DNA of 63,604 bases from a virus (IMGVR_UViG_3300033550_000003:1-63604), one strand, 5' to 3'; shown: positions 28,353 through 36,385, counted from the first letter of the stretch. Numbers and translations: made by a program. The notes: generated by a model from the letters alone, not told the origin.

Positions 28353-28754
28353 TTACCGTGAGGATGTAAACATCCATAGCCACTTGTCGATGCCTCGTTG
28401 AATTTCAACAAGTACATCTTGAGTAGCGGGATCACTTTCATCCACAATAGCAGTTTTGAGATCCATGGTCAAGTCATTCAGATCGATCATCACATTATGA
28501 ACAACATCGGACTGATTGAATCGCATCGAACGAATCTGAACTGCCACATCGACTTCAACGAAGTTAATTGAATTGGCCGCTCGAATTCTCTCGGCCAGAA
28601 GATCTGCGTATGAATTCAGATCTGAGTGAAGCTCATCAAGCTTCTCGTGCATGAAGAAGAAAGATGGACCCTGAATGTTCCAGTGGTAATACTTTGCTTC
28701 AACAGCCATGGCAAGCAGTCGGTTAACGAACGGATTAAGCTCGCTTCGTGACAT
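28353..28754 (-). CDS. Dps-like ferritin-fold protein
   Basis: 133 residues. AKYYHWNIQGPSFFFMHEKL at about 19-38 and DELHSDLNSYADLLAERIRA at about 39-58 match the Dps ferroxidase helices (HWNxxG, FxxxHE, D and AERIR). Dps proteins oxidise iron and protect or compact DNA. It is shorter than cellular Dps (about 160 or more). Phage copies are uncommon; it may protect phage DNA or store iron. Confidence 0.83.
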   Translation of the reverse strand: MSRSELNPFVNRLLAMAVEAKYYHWNIQGPSFFFMHEKLDELHSDLNSYADLLAERIRAANSINFVEVDVAVQIRSMRFNQSDVVHNVMIDLNDLTMDLKTAIVDESDPATQDVLVEIQRGIDKWLWMFTSSR

Positions 28755-28953
28755 TTATCAAATCCTTAATTCTATCTCTAAGATCAAGACCAGGACGAAT
28801 GTACCGGTCCTCCGTAGAACACCATAGCACAGGTTCTTCGTCTTTCTCCCTGACTGCAAGAATGTAATCACAGTCGGGGCACTTCAACGGGTCAACCGTA
28901 CCATCTTTCACTGCTCTTGTATAGCTATGGAAAATAGGCCACATGTCACTCAT
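28735..28953 (-). CDS. Hypothetical protein, 72 aa, CxxC
   Basis: Overlaps the Dps-like start. CPDC near residue 25 plus C45 could bind metal; the remainder is charged with an acidic middle. Its own start overlaps the end of the nucleotidyltransferase gene. No family recognised. Confidence 0.6.
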   Translation of the reverse strand: MSDMWPIFHSYTRAVKDGTVDPLKCPDCDYILAVREKDEEPVLWCSTEDRYIRPGLDLRDRIKDLINVTKRA

Positions 28954-29395
28954 TACGAAGCTTTTCCTTGATCTTCGTTGTTGACATTCCTGTGCGTCGA
29001 TCTATGTATATCAGGATAAGATCACGTTCGTCAAGCCATTCCTTAGTGAATCCCATTTGGCCATAGTAATCTCTACCAGCCCAGTCTGAACCAATAGCAA
29101 TGACATCAATGGGTCCCATTCCATCTTGAGAGGAAACAGATTCAATAGTCTTTCTTGAGTCTTCCTCTCCAATGTTTGGAACGACAAGGTCTACATACTT
29201 ACATGATTCAAGGACAGTTTTACGTTCGCGATATGTCTGTACCGGGCCGGATGCTTTGAAACGTTCAATGAATTCATCGGTGTTCAAAGCAACGATCACC
29301 AGTCCATCGCCTGCCAAACGCTTACATGATCTAAGAAGCTCAACATGCCCTTCGTGAAACAGATCAAATGTTCCTCCAGTGTAGATGTTAGGCAT
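28946..29395 (-). CDS. Cytidylyltransferase-like (TagD-type) protein
   Basis: 149 residues with the nucleotidyltransferase landmarks GGTFDLFHEGHVELL at 7-21 (HxGH) and a C-terminal RRTGMSTTKIKEKL (the STTxI motif). TagD-type enzymes make CDP-glycerol or similar activated alcohols. Next to two glycosyltransferase genes this suggests building or attaching a sugar-like group, perhaps to DNA or virion proteins; inferred. Confidence 0.83.
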   Translation of the reverse strand: MPNIYTGGTFDLFHEGHVELLRSCKRLAGDGLVIVALNTDEFIERFKASGPVQTYRERKTVLESCKYVDLVVPNIGEEDSRKTIESVSSQDGMGPIDVIAIGSDWAGRDYYGQMGFTKEWLDERDLILIYIDRRTGMSTTKIKEKLRNE

Positions 29396-30035
29396 TTAGC
29401 TTGTCCACATCTGCCTGGAGAGAATCCCTGACATAGTTATTGAAAGCACGTTCGTCGTTATCCCACACCGGGCCACAATTTGCTTCTTCGTACGTTTTAT
29501 CACTCACAGCTTTGCCAGCGTAAGGATGAAGATGCTCAATATTGACGTGATCCAGGTACGTAAGCGTTCCCAGAGCCTCGCCCAGAGTCTTCCAGTAGTT
29601 GTCTGCAAATAGATGAATAAACGTTGGTGGAACCATGTACCCAAGTATTTCTACAATGCGAGAGTCCATGAATACGCCCGTTGGGAGCCCTGCCCTCTGA
29701 TGTCCATCGTTAGCATAGGCCACCATATTCCGTTTGAAGTTGTTTTGTATTTCCACATCCCAACGGTAAGTCTGAGGAAGCGTATCATCACCGAGAAATC
29801 CAATGATGTCGTAATCCGCTGCAAACTGCTTGGAAACTTCATTAAGAGTTCCGACGAGCCTCTTTCGAGGACCAACAAGCAAGGGGAGATTCGTAGCCTG
29901 ATACTCAACCAGCTTTGAATCGTCGTTGTCCACACAGAAGATCACATTTACATCTGCTGTCGTCTGAATGGCATGATAAAGGCGTTCTGCCTTATCTGGT
30001 CGCCCGCGCGTGGGGACGATAATTAAAGTTCTCAT
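29388..30035 (-). CDS. GT2-like glycosyltransferase
   Basis: 215 residues. IIVPTRGRPDKAERLYHAI at 5-23, CVDNDD at 34-39 and FLGDDT near 79-84 (DxD-like) match the GT-A fold of family 2. Overlaps the preceding glycosyltransferase and the cytidylyltransferase start by a few bases, so the three are co-translated. Donor and acceptor unknown. Confidence 0.78.
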   Translation of the reverse strand: MRTLIIVPTRGRPDKAERLYHAIQTTADVNVIFCVDNDDSKLVEYQATNLPLLVGPRKRLVGTLNEVSKQFAADYDIIGFLGDDTLPQTYRWDVEIQNNFKRNMVAYANDGHQRAGLPTGVFMDSRIVEILGYMVPPTFIHLFADNYWKTLGEALGTLTYLDHVNIEHLHPYAGKAVSDKTYEEANCGPVWDNDERAFNNYVRDSLQADVDKLNA

Positions 30036-30658
30036 GCATAGTCCGTTTCTTGTACGATGCTCTTTTCAAGACCAGAGATGTAAACAAGATCTGACCATGA
30101 CGGCTTTGAGCAATATCCATTTAGCTCACCGGCCTTTGAATACGCATAAAGCGTGTCGTCGTATTGGCCGGTAAGTCCGTCTCTTTCTAGAAGAGCCTTG
30201 ATCTTCTTTGCACCCTTTTCGGAGTAATACATACTTACTCCACCATATCTTTGATAGGTTCTACAGATTGAATGCCCTCGTCCATGCACTCGATCATCAA
30301 ATAGATGAGTGCTGTCTCTTGGAAGAAACAGAGAGAAGAAATCCCAATCTTCTGGAAGCTCGCGAACTCTGAAATTGAAGTTAGACTGGAAATCACTTCC
30401 CAAAATCGCATCATCTTCAAACGTTACAATAGGGGCATGCTCCAAAGCATTCAAAACAGAATGCCAAATTCCTAGATGACCTAGCTGTGCTGGCCAATTA
30501 ACAGGATAAGGATGATCTTTTTGAGCATGTTCAAGCTGCTCTTTGATTCGTCCATCTACTGATGAAACGCCAATATGCTCCCAGCCTTCAAGCTGTGGGA
30601 GCATATTATTGATGTAATGCTGACGCGAATCGTCAACACTAAAGATTGTGTAGCGCAC
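30032..30658 (-). CDS. GT25-like glycosyltransferase
   Basis: 208 residues from GTG at 30658 (the frame runs further upstream inside the membrane-protein gene). YTIFSVDDSRQHYINNML at the start, QLGHLGIWHSVLNALEH near 60-76 and TFEDDAIL near 80-87 match the GT25 (LPS beta-1,4-galactosyltransferase-like) pattern with ED and a Gly-His-rich lead. Part of the sugar cluster. Acceptor unknown. Confidence 0.75.
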   Translation of the reverse strand: MRYTIFSVDDSRQHYINNMLPQLEGWEHIGVSSVDGRIKEQLEHAQKDHPYPVNWPAQLGHLGIWHSVLNALEHAPIVTFEDDAILGSDFQSNFNFRVRELPEDWDFFSLFLPRDSTHLFDDRVHGRGHSICRTYQRYGGVSMYYSEKGAKKIKALLERDGLTGQYDDTLYAYSKAGELNGYCSKPSWSDLVYISGLEKSIVQETDYA

Positions 30659-30818
30659 GCTTTGCCTTCTTCTCTTCTCGCCTTTCGGCAATATGTGCTG
30701 CCAGGCCAATACCGGTAACGGCTGCCCATGACCAGCCAAACCATCCATGATCAAAAGGTAGATTAATCATGGCCAGAATAAAGCTTAAGCTTAGGATAAA
30801 CGTGATGGCTTTTTTCAT
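30639..30818 (-). CDS. Small membrane protein, 59 aa
   Basis: ATG at 30818 overlapping the previous stop (TAATG). Two hydrophobic segments (AITFILSLSFILAMI and WFGWSWAAVTGIGLAAH) and a basic C-terminus (RREEKKAKRA). Its end overlaps the GT25 start. Function unknown. Confidence 0.65.
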   Translation of the reverse strand: MKKAITFILSLSFILAMINLPFDHGWFGWSWAAVTGIGLAAHIAERREEKKAKRALHNL

Positions 30819-30991
30819 TAGTCCAACTCTCTGTATCTCCATGCCTCTTCGGCAATGCTTTCATACTGCGGGGAATCAAGAACTGCGTCGATGCCTTTGC
30901 GCCACCATGTTGCAGCATGATTTCCCCACCATCGATGAAGGACTGGAGGAATATCGAATCCTCTATACCTTTTGTCTTCTGGTAGTTTCAC
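30818..30991 (-). CDS. Hypothetical protein, 57 aa, starting at tRNA edge
   Basis: GTG at 30991 lies two bases after the tRNA-Thr 3' end; the longer frame would run through the tRNA and is rejected. The product begins MKLPEDKRYRGFDIPPVLH and is Trp-rich (RWWGNHAATWW). Translation would require the tRNA-containing transcript to be cut or the start exposed. No family recognised. Confidence 0.55.
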   Translation of the reverse strand: MKLPEDKRYRGFDIPPVLHRWWGNHAATWWRKGIDAVLDSPQYESIAEEAWRYRELD

Positions 30992-30992
30992 G

Positions 30993-31063
30993 AGCCCCAC
31001 AAGGGAATTGAACCCTCGATACTTCATTACGAAAGAAGCGTGTTACCTCTACACCAATGGGGC
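30993..31063 (-). tRNA. tRNA-Thr (anticodon CGT)
   Basis: Acceptor GCCCCAT / GTGGGGC, D-stem GTGT / ACAC, anticodon loop TTCGTAA giving CGT, T-arm GAGGG-TTCAATT-CCCTT. The fifth anticodon pair is mismatched (T-T). Reads ACG. CCA not encoded. Confidence 0.85.
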
Positions 31064-31084
31064 AGTGATGGAATATAGCCTCCA

Positions 31085-31531
31085 TCAGGCTCTACGACGA
31101 CGAGGTCTTCTTGTTATGCTCAGTATACACAAAGCAGAGCCAGTAATCAATATCTCTGGCGGACACTGCCAATAAAAAGCAAGGGCAGTGACTGAGAAGA
31201 TCGTCAGTCTAAACAAATTGATTGTTGAAAGAGAATACTTTTTTGGAATCCGTCGTTTGCTTCCTGCAAATCGTGCACCTTTTCTCTGATTGCACACAAG
31301 ATGAGCAAGAGCTACATTTCCCCAAACGTGTCCAGGAGACTTCTTTCTCCATGACAAAGGAATCACATGATCAAGAGATGCAGACTTCGGATGTGGATAC
31401 TTTCTTCTGCGATATACGCGTTTGCCACAGATGTGACACTTCCACCGAGATTTGTCGTACACTTCTTGTCTAGTGATCTGAGGATCGTATGGAACTCCGT
31501 ATTCCCTGCAACGATCTTCATCTGACTTCAT
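31085..31531 (-). CDS. HNH endonuclease with hydrophobic C-terminus
   Basis: 148 residues. CHICGKRV near 32-39, LDHVIPLS near 53-60 and HLVCNQRKGARF near 76-87 form the HNH core. The last 45 residues add a hydrophobic segment (IFSVTALAFYW and ILITGSALCILSI) and a poly-Arg end. That tail is unusual for HNH enzymes and may be a membrane anchor or a read-through remnant. Confidence 0.78.
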   Translation of the reverse strand: MKSDEDRCREYGVPYDPQITRQEVYDKSRWKCHICGKRVYRRRKYPHPKSASLDHVIPLSWRKKSPGHVWGNVALAHLVCNQRKGARFAGSKRRIPKKYSLSTINLFRLTIFSVTALAFYWQCPPEILITGSALCILSITRRPRRRRA

Positions 31532-31543
31532 GTCATGATTATA

Positions 31544-31759
31544 TCACTCTTGAAGCTCTACACGAGTCTCAGGAAGAGTTACCCAGAACTCAGTATCGAA
31601 GTCGAAAACACCTCGATATCCATTTTCGACCTTGTTCAAAATGATGAAGTTATACCCACCGAAAATTGCCCGGCGACCAGTAAACTCATCTACACAACAC
31701 TTCTTTGTTCCACAAAACTCTTCAAGCTGTGATTCAGCCCAAAAGCGTTCATGAGTCAT
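31544..31759 (-). CDS. Hypothetical protein, 71 aa
   Basis: ATG at 31759 overlaps the transglycosylase stop (TAATGA). Beta-rich with a CCVDEF motif and an aromatic middle (IFGGYNFIILNK). No family recognised. Confidence 0.6.
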   Translation of the reverse strand: MTHERFWAESQLEEFCGTKKCCVDEFTGRRAIFGGYNFIILNKVENGYRGVFDFDTEFWVTLPETRVELQE

Positions 31760-32376
31760 TAGTACCATCCTACTGATTGTGAATGAGCCCAAGCACCACA
31801 AGGAGAGCCATAACGATTAGCTATGTAGTTCAATCCCCAGCGTACTTGGGTAAAAGGATTTGTTTTCCAGTCTGCACCGGCCGAAGCCATCTTGCTTGCT
31901 GGTAGAGCTTGTGGGATTCCATAAGCACCAGAACTAGGGTTCGTGGCGTATGTGTTCCATCCTGACTCACGAGTGAAGAGTTTGTCAAGACAGGTGAACT
32001 GACGATCTCCAACCTGCTGCCTTGCCCATTCCTTTACACCAGAATATGTCTTCCTAGGCGTATATGGCCTTTGAGTAGGCTTTGGTGCCTTTGGACGCTT
32101 TGATGAAGTATTTGCTTTCGGCTGTTTCTTCAAGGAAACAGGCTTACGAACCTTCTTGACAACAGACTTCAAGGTAGGTTTTACAGGCTTAGGCTTCTTC
32201 GCGAATGAAGGGTCGAAAAACTCACTCTTATTCGGTTTAGTTTCTGGTGACAAAGAAGGCTGAGCTGCCATCTCCATCTCGGGACCATCCTGTGTAGCTG
32301 CTCCAATAGCAACAGCAGAAGTAGCACCGATGCATAGAATCGCGGTGGCAATTCGACCTGCGATATTGTTATCCAT
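31759..32376 (-). CDS. Secreted lysozyme-like transglycosylase
   Basis: 205 residues. An N-terminal signal-like segment (IATAILCIGATSAVAIGAA) and a long Lys- and Pro-rich linker (about 45-110) precede an SLT-like domain: RESGWNTYATNPSSGAYGIP with the catalytic Glu, and GLNYIANRYGSPCGAW. It resembles the actinobacterial lysozyme-like domain of resuscitation factors and phage lysins. Its distance from the endolysin suggests a separate role, such as infection timing or superinfection control. Confidence 0.82.
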   Translation of the reverse strand: MDNNIAGRIATAILCIGATSAVAIGAATQDGPEMEMAAQPSLSPETKPNKSEFFDPSFAKKPKPVKPTLKSVVKKVRKPVSLKKQPKANTSSKRPKAPKPTQRPYTPRKTYSGVKEWARQQVGDRQFTCLDKLFTRESGWNTYATNPSSGAYGIPQALPASKMASAGADWKTNPFTQVRWGLNYIANRYGSPCGAWAHSQSVGWY

Positions 32377-32424
32377 AGTTTATTCCTCCAAGAGGGAGCT
32401 TTCGTTGCTCCCAGATGGTTATCA

Positions 32425-32453
32425 AGGCTATATGGGTAACGGTTCTGTGTCAA
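32425..32453 (-). promoter_or_regulatory. Leftward promoter TTGACA-N17-TAGCCT
   Basis: TTGACA (32453-32448), 17 bases, TAGCCT (32430-32425), followed by a GGGAGC-AACGAAA-GCTCCC hairpin and GGAGGAATAAACT ribosome site for the transglycosylase. Same design as the leftward cassettes, without the palindrome. Confidence 0.75.
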
Positions 32454-32458
32454 ATCTG

Positions 32459-32629
32459 TTACAAGACAGACTGATACTTAACTAGTCTGACGTTCTTTGC
32501 GCCTTCTTCTTCCAGAATTCTCTTTTCAAGATTAGCTTGATCTCTTGGGAAAAGTTCTCTGGTTTCCTTTTTCACTCCATCGATCTCATAGCTGAGATAA
32601 AAGAAGTAATTAGTTTCTTCGAACATCAT
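32459..32629 (-). CDS. Hypothetical protein, 56 aa
   Basis: ATG at 32629 overlaps the upstream stop (ATGA). The product begins MMFEETNYFFYLSYEIDG and has a charged helical middle. No family recognised. Confidence 0.55.
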   Translation of the reverse strand: MMFEETNYFFYLSYEIDGVKKETRELFPRDQANLEKRILEEEGAKNVRLVKYQSVL

Positions 32630-32859
32630 CTTTCCTTTCCGTCGTAAATTCCAAAATGACCGAATAGTCTTTCGATGTATCTTTGAGGATTCTCACAAGA
32701 TTCATGAGTAACCTTCTTCATGCTTTGATAGTAACGAACTCTTTCGCCCTTTTCAAGCATTACTTCACAATCTGCACATTTAATTAGATGAGTATTGGAT
32801 TCTAGAATTCTGTATGAATTTCCATGTGAATCCTTGTAGAACTTTCTTGTTCTTTTCAT
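32626..32859 (-). CDS. Small zinc-binding protein, 77 aa
   Basis: ATG at 32859 with AAGG six bases upstream (ATG at 32865 also possible). CADCEVML near residue 33 plus H and C further on (THESCENPQRY) suggest a CxxC...HxxxC zinc site. Basic N-terminus (MKRTRKFYKD). First gene of the unit after the structured leader. Confidence 0.55.
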   Translation of the reverse strand: MKRTRKFYKDSHGNSYRILESNTHLIKCADCEVMLEKGERVRYYQSMKKVTHESCENPQRYIERLFGHFGIYDGKER

Positions 32860-33204
32860 TTTCATCCTTTTCAAATAATTTAATCCCCCCCCAGCGTGCC
32901 TAGAGTGAGGGCGTATGCCTAAAATCACTCGCTGTTGAGTCTACTTCACTGCCACGACAAGGGCCTCACAGTCACACGCGCCTTGTCCTCTGGTGCTAGT
33001 CCTTACTAGCTTCTTCTTTGATTTCCTGGCTTATGTGAGAGTTTGGAAGAAGAACGGGTCAAGAAAACCATTCGACTAAACGGACAGTGACACGCCTAGA
33101 AGTTACTCTCACCACAGCCCTTAGTGAAGCGGATGGCCCCCGCGCTTTCCTCTTGTCGTCCATGTGGCTAGGGTCCTATTATTTCAAGGAAGAAGAACTC
33201 TGGG

Positions 33205-33324
33205 CAAAGAAAAAGACCCAGGAGGCTAGGCCCCTCCTGGGTCGTGATAGTTAAACTATCGCCACGCTGGGCCTAGCAGCATGTTGTACAACAACAACAT
33301 ACCACACGGTGCAGCGTGAGTCAA
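33205..33324 (-). ncRNA. Possible 85-nt leftward sRNA or attenuated leader
   Basis: Minus-strand TTGACT (33324-33319), 17 bases, TATGTT (33301-33296), then an 11-bp terminator hairpin GACCCAGGAGG / CCTCCTGGGTC followed by TTTTTCTTTG (33214-33205). The early part of the RNA (CTAGGCCC) is complementary to the terminator loop. Confidence 0.55.
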
Positions 33325-33335
33325 AATTACGTCAG

Positions 33336-33365
33336 TTGAACCATAGCTCAACCAACTGATACAAT
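33336..33365 (+). promoter_or_regulatory. Rightward promoter of the GT4 gene
   Basis: TTGAAC (33336-33341), 18 bases, TACAAT (33360-33365), then a short CACGG / CCGTG hairpin and AAAAGGAG before ATG at 33411. Confidence 0.7.
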
Positions 33366-33410
33366 AGTATCACGGACAAGAAGCCGTGTCAAACATTGAA
33401 AAGGAGTCCT

Positions 33411-34382
33411 ATGGACATCTCTTTTGGAACCGTTCCGGGCAACCTTAACACAACCATTGGCTATGGTGTTGCCGGATTCAATATGGTTCGTAGTCTACAG
33501 AAACTTGGGCATCGAGTGCCCTTCCAGGACAAGAATTGTCCTATTGAAATCTTCTTCTCTCAGCCAAATTTCTGGGAGTGGTCTAACCAACTTGGCTACC
33601 ATATCGGATATACACCATGGGAGTCAACCCAATTGCCACCGGGCTGGCTAGAGAACATGAATGCTGTGGATGAAGTATGGACAACCAGTGAAATTATTCG
33701 TAGATGGTACACAGCGGCTGGTGTCAAGAATGTAAAGGTCTATGCTCATGGAATTGATCCAGAGTGGACACCTCATAAGCGTATCGTACACAACGATAAG
33801 ATCAAATTCCTTCACATGGGTGAGCCTGCTCCTCGAAAGGGTGGACAAATGACTGTCAATGCTTTCAGAGCAGCATTTGGTGGACGTAAGGATGTTCATC
33901 TAACGATCAAGGCTCATGGATACAACACTACTCGTATTTATCAGGGTCAACACATTATTGGTGCGGTGGACGATATGCCCAACATCTCCCTTGTAACAAC
34001 TGAGCTACCTCAAGATCGTCTTGTTGGTTTCGTTAAGCAGCATCACGTAATGGTATATCCATCATGGGGAGAAGGATTCGGTCTCATCCCTTTCCAGGCA
34101 ATAGCCACAGGAATGCCTACGATCTGCACAGAAAAATGGGCACATTACGCTGACTATCTGGGACCTCTGGGCCTTGATTCAAAGCTAGCGGACTCACCAT
34201 GGCCCGGCATGCATCCAGGAAAGATGCTCGAACCAAGCTTTGACGATCTTGTTGATAAGTTCCGATATGCAGCAGATAATTTTTCTGATTTGAGTGATCA
34301 ATTCTACGCTCAGGCACCGAAACTTCACGTTGAGTACAACTGGGAGAAGCTTACCGAAGAGGCTTTCGCACACTTGATTTAG
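33411..34382 (+). CDS. GT4-like glycosyltransferase
   Basis: 323 residues from ATG at 33411 after AAAAGGAGTCCT. NLNTTIGYGVAGFNMVRSLQ at the start, FLHMGEPAPRKGGQMTV near 140-156 and PSWGEGFGLIPFQAIATGMP near 221-240 (the E-x7-E region of GT-B enzymes) identify family 4. It probably uses a nucleotide sugar. Together with the leftward GT2, GT25 and cytidylyltransferase genes it suggests a glycosylation system; target unknown. Confidence 0.83.
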   Translation: MDISFGTVPGNLNTTIGYGVAGFNMVRSLQKLGHRVPFQDKNCPIEIFFSQPNFWEWSNQLGYHIGYTPWESTQLPPGWLENMNAVDEVWTTSEIIRRWYTAAGVKNVKVYAHGIDPEWTPHKRIVHNDKIKFLHMGEPAPRKGGQMTVNAFRAAFGGRKDVHLTIKAHGYNTTRIYQGQHIIGAVDDMPNISLVTTELPQDRLVGFVKQHHVMVYPSWGEGFGLIPFQAIATGMPTICTEKWAHYADYLGPLGLDSKLADSPWPGMHPGKMLEPSFDDLVDKFRYAADNFSDLSDQFYAQAPKLHVEYNWEKLTEEAFAHLI

Positions 34383-34402
34383 ACAGTGATTTCAGGTACT
34401 AT
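34374..34402 (+). promoter_or_regulatory. Promoter upstream of ribonucleotide reductase
   Basis: TTGATT (34374-34379), 17 bases, TACTAT (34397-34402), partly inside the GT4 stop region. Confidence 0.6.
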
Positions 34403-34438
34403 GAATGAACTACGCGATGAAATAGGAGTTTTCTTTTT

Positions 34439-36385
34439 ATGACTTTGGTCGATGATAAGGGCTTCCTCAAGGACCCTTACCGAAACTTTATCCACACGTC
34501 TCGATACGCAAGATACCGAGATGATCTTAATAGGCGAGAGACGTATGTGGAAACCGTCGATCGATACCTCAACTACATTCGCAACAGTCTGATTATGAAT
34601 CATGGATATGGTCCCGAAGAAGAAGATTACAATCTTGTTCGGGATTTCATTCTTGAGCAGGCAGCAATGCCTTCTATGCGTGCCATGATGACAGCGGGCC
34701 CGGCGCTCGATAGAGACAATGTTGCAGCATACAACTGTAGTTATGTTACGATTGACGATGTCCGTGCATTCGATGAGGTTCTTTACATCCTCATGAATGG
34801 CACAGGAGTAGGCTTCTCTGTAGAAGAGAAGTATGTACGTAAGCTTCCAGTGATTGCTGAGGAATTTGAAGCAACTGAAACAGTTGTCAAGGTTGCCGAC
34901 AGCAAGGAAGGATGGGCACGAGCCTATCGAGAGATTCTAAGTCTTCTTTGGGGTGGAAGGATTCCTCGTTGGGACACCTCTAAGGTACGTCCAGCAGGCG
35001 CACGCCTAAAGACTTTTGGTGGTAGGGCATCTGGTCCCGGTCCACTTGAGCAGCTTTTCCAGTTCACGATTGACGTATTCCGTCGCGCGGCGGGAAGACA
35101 GCTCACCTCTCTTGAAGCACATGACCTTGTTTGTAAGATTGCAGAAGTAGTTGTTGTAGGTGGAGTAAGGCGTTCAGCTCTTATTTCTCTTTCCGACCTT
35201 TCTGATCTTCGACTGGCAACAGCGAAGGCAGGTAATTGGTGGGAGAACAACTCACAACGCGCTCTTGCCAATAACTCAGTAGCTTACACATGCAAGCCAG
35301 ATATGACAGCCTTTATGGCAGAGTGGAAGAATCTATACGATTCGAAGTCTGGTGAGCGAGGAATCTTCAATCGTCAGGCAGCAATCAAGCAGGCCGGTAA
35401 GAATGGACGTCGAGACACTGGATATGACTTTGGTACGAATCCTTGCTCAGAGATCATTCTTCGACCTAATCAGTTCTGTAACTTGACTGAGGTTGTTGTT
35501 CGACCAGAAGATACTGAGGAAAGTCTTTCAAGAAAGGTTCGAGCAGCTACAATTCTTGGAACGTGGCAGTCTACTCTTACTGATTTCAAGTATCTTCGAA
35601 AGATTTGGAAGAAGAATACAGAAGAAGAGCGTCTATTGGGCGTTTCTCTGACTGGTCAGTTTGGAAACAGGCTGATGTCTGGCCAGGAAGGTCTGGATAA
35701 GCTTTCAGACGCCCTTGATACGCTTAAGAACGTTGCTATTGAAGCAAATGCAATCATGGCAGATGCCATTGGTATTCCTCGTTCAACTGCGATTACCTGT
35801 GTCAAGCCTTCTGGAACTGTCAGTCAGCTTGTTGGTGTTCCTTCTGGAATGCACGCAGAGCATGATGAATTCTACATTCGAACGGTGCGAGGAGACGTTA
35901 AGGACCCTCTTACTCAGTTCCTTAAGGATTCAGGTGTTCCAAATGAGCCTGACGTAATGAAGCCTAATGACACTGTCGTATTCAGCTTTCCTAAGCGAGC
36001 AGCCGAAGGCGCACTGACCAGAAATGATCTCACCGCCATTCAGCACCTTGATATTTGGCTAACTTACCAGCGAGCCTGGTGTGAGCATAAGCCTTCTATC
36101 ACTGTCTCTGTAAAGGAACACGAATGGATGGAAGTTGGTGCTTGGGTTTACAAGCACTTCGATGAGGTTTCAGGAATTTCATTCCTTCCTTTCTCTGAGC
36201 ACACTTACAAGCAGGCTCCTTACCAGTCCATTACTGAGGCTGAGTACAAGGAATGGCTTGAGAAGATGCCTGAGAAGATCGAGTGGGATTTGCTTCCTAC
36301 TTATGAATTCGAGGACAACACATCTGGATCTCAGGAACTAGCTTGTTCCGCAGATGGTGGCTGTGAAGTGGTGGATATCGGCTAA
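34439..36385 (+). CDS. Class II (B12-dependent) ribonucleotide reductase
   Basis: 648 residues after TAGGAG. NCSYV near 101-105 (first catalytic Cys), GTGVGFSVE, NPCSEI with FCNL around 350-360, CVKPSGTVSQLVGVPSGMH near 460-478 and a C-terminal CSADGGC redox pair fit the monomeric adenosylcobalamin-dependent NTP reductase family. It makes dNTPs without oxygen or a second subunit. No B12 riboswitch is visible upstream. The thioredoxin-like protein at 11.4 kb could recycle it, and the Cys-rich gene after it is coupled (TAATG). Confidence 0.88.
   Translation: MTLVDDKGFLKDPYRNFIHTSRYARYRDDLNRRETYVETVDRYLNYIRNSLIMNHGYGPEEEDYNLVRDFILEQAAMPSMRAMMTAGPALDRDNVAAYNCSYVTIDDVRAFDEVLYILMNGTGVGFSVEEKYVRKLPVIAEEFEATETVVKVADSKEGWARAYREILSLLWGGRIPRWDTSKVRPAGARLKTFGGRASGPGPLEQLFQFTIDVFRRAAGRQLTSLEAHDLVCKIAEVVVVGGVRRSALISLSDLSDLRLATAKAGNWWENNSQRALANNSVAYTCKPDMTAFMAEWKNLYDSKSGERGIFNRQAAIKQAGKNGRRDTGYDFGTNPCSEIILRPNQFCNLTEVVVRPEDTEESLSRKVRAATILGTWQSTLTDFKYLRKIWKKNTEEERLLGVSLTGQFGNRLMSGQEGLDKLSDALDTLKNVAIEANAIMADAIGIPRSTAITCVKPSGTVSQLVGVPSGMHAEHDEFYIRTVRGDVKDPLTQFLKDSGVPNEPDVMKPNDTVVFSFPKRAAEGALTRNDLTAIQHLDIWLTYQRAWCEHKPSITVSVKEHEWMEVGAWVYKHFDEVSGISFLPFSEHTYKQAPYQSITEAEYKEWLEKMPEKIEWDLLPTYEFEDNTSGSQELACSADGGCEVVDIG

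Larger units (their letters stand above)
32880..33395. ncRNA. Highly structured noncoding region, strand undecided
   Basis: About 515 bases between diverging genes with no coding frame and many perfect stems: GAGTGA/TCACTC (32903/32925), GACAAGG/CCTTGTC (32956/32981), GCTAGT/ACTAGC (32995/33005), CTTCTTC/GAAGAAG (33010/33046), GACCCAGGAGG/CCTCCTGGGTC (33215/33233), GATAGTT/AACTATC (33246/33254), CACGCTG/CAGCGTG (33263/33312) and ATGTTGT/ACAACAT (33281/33294). The loop CTAGGCC at 33226 can pair with GGGCCTAG at 33269, a possible pseudoknot. Candidate large structured RNA or compound leader. Confidence 0.5.
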
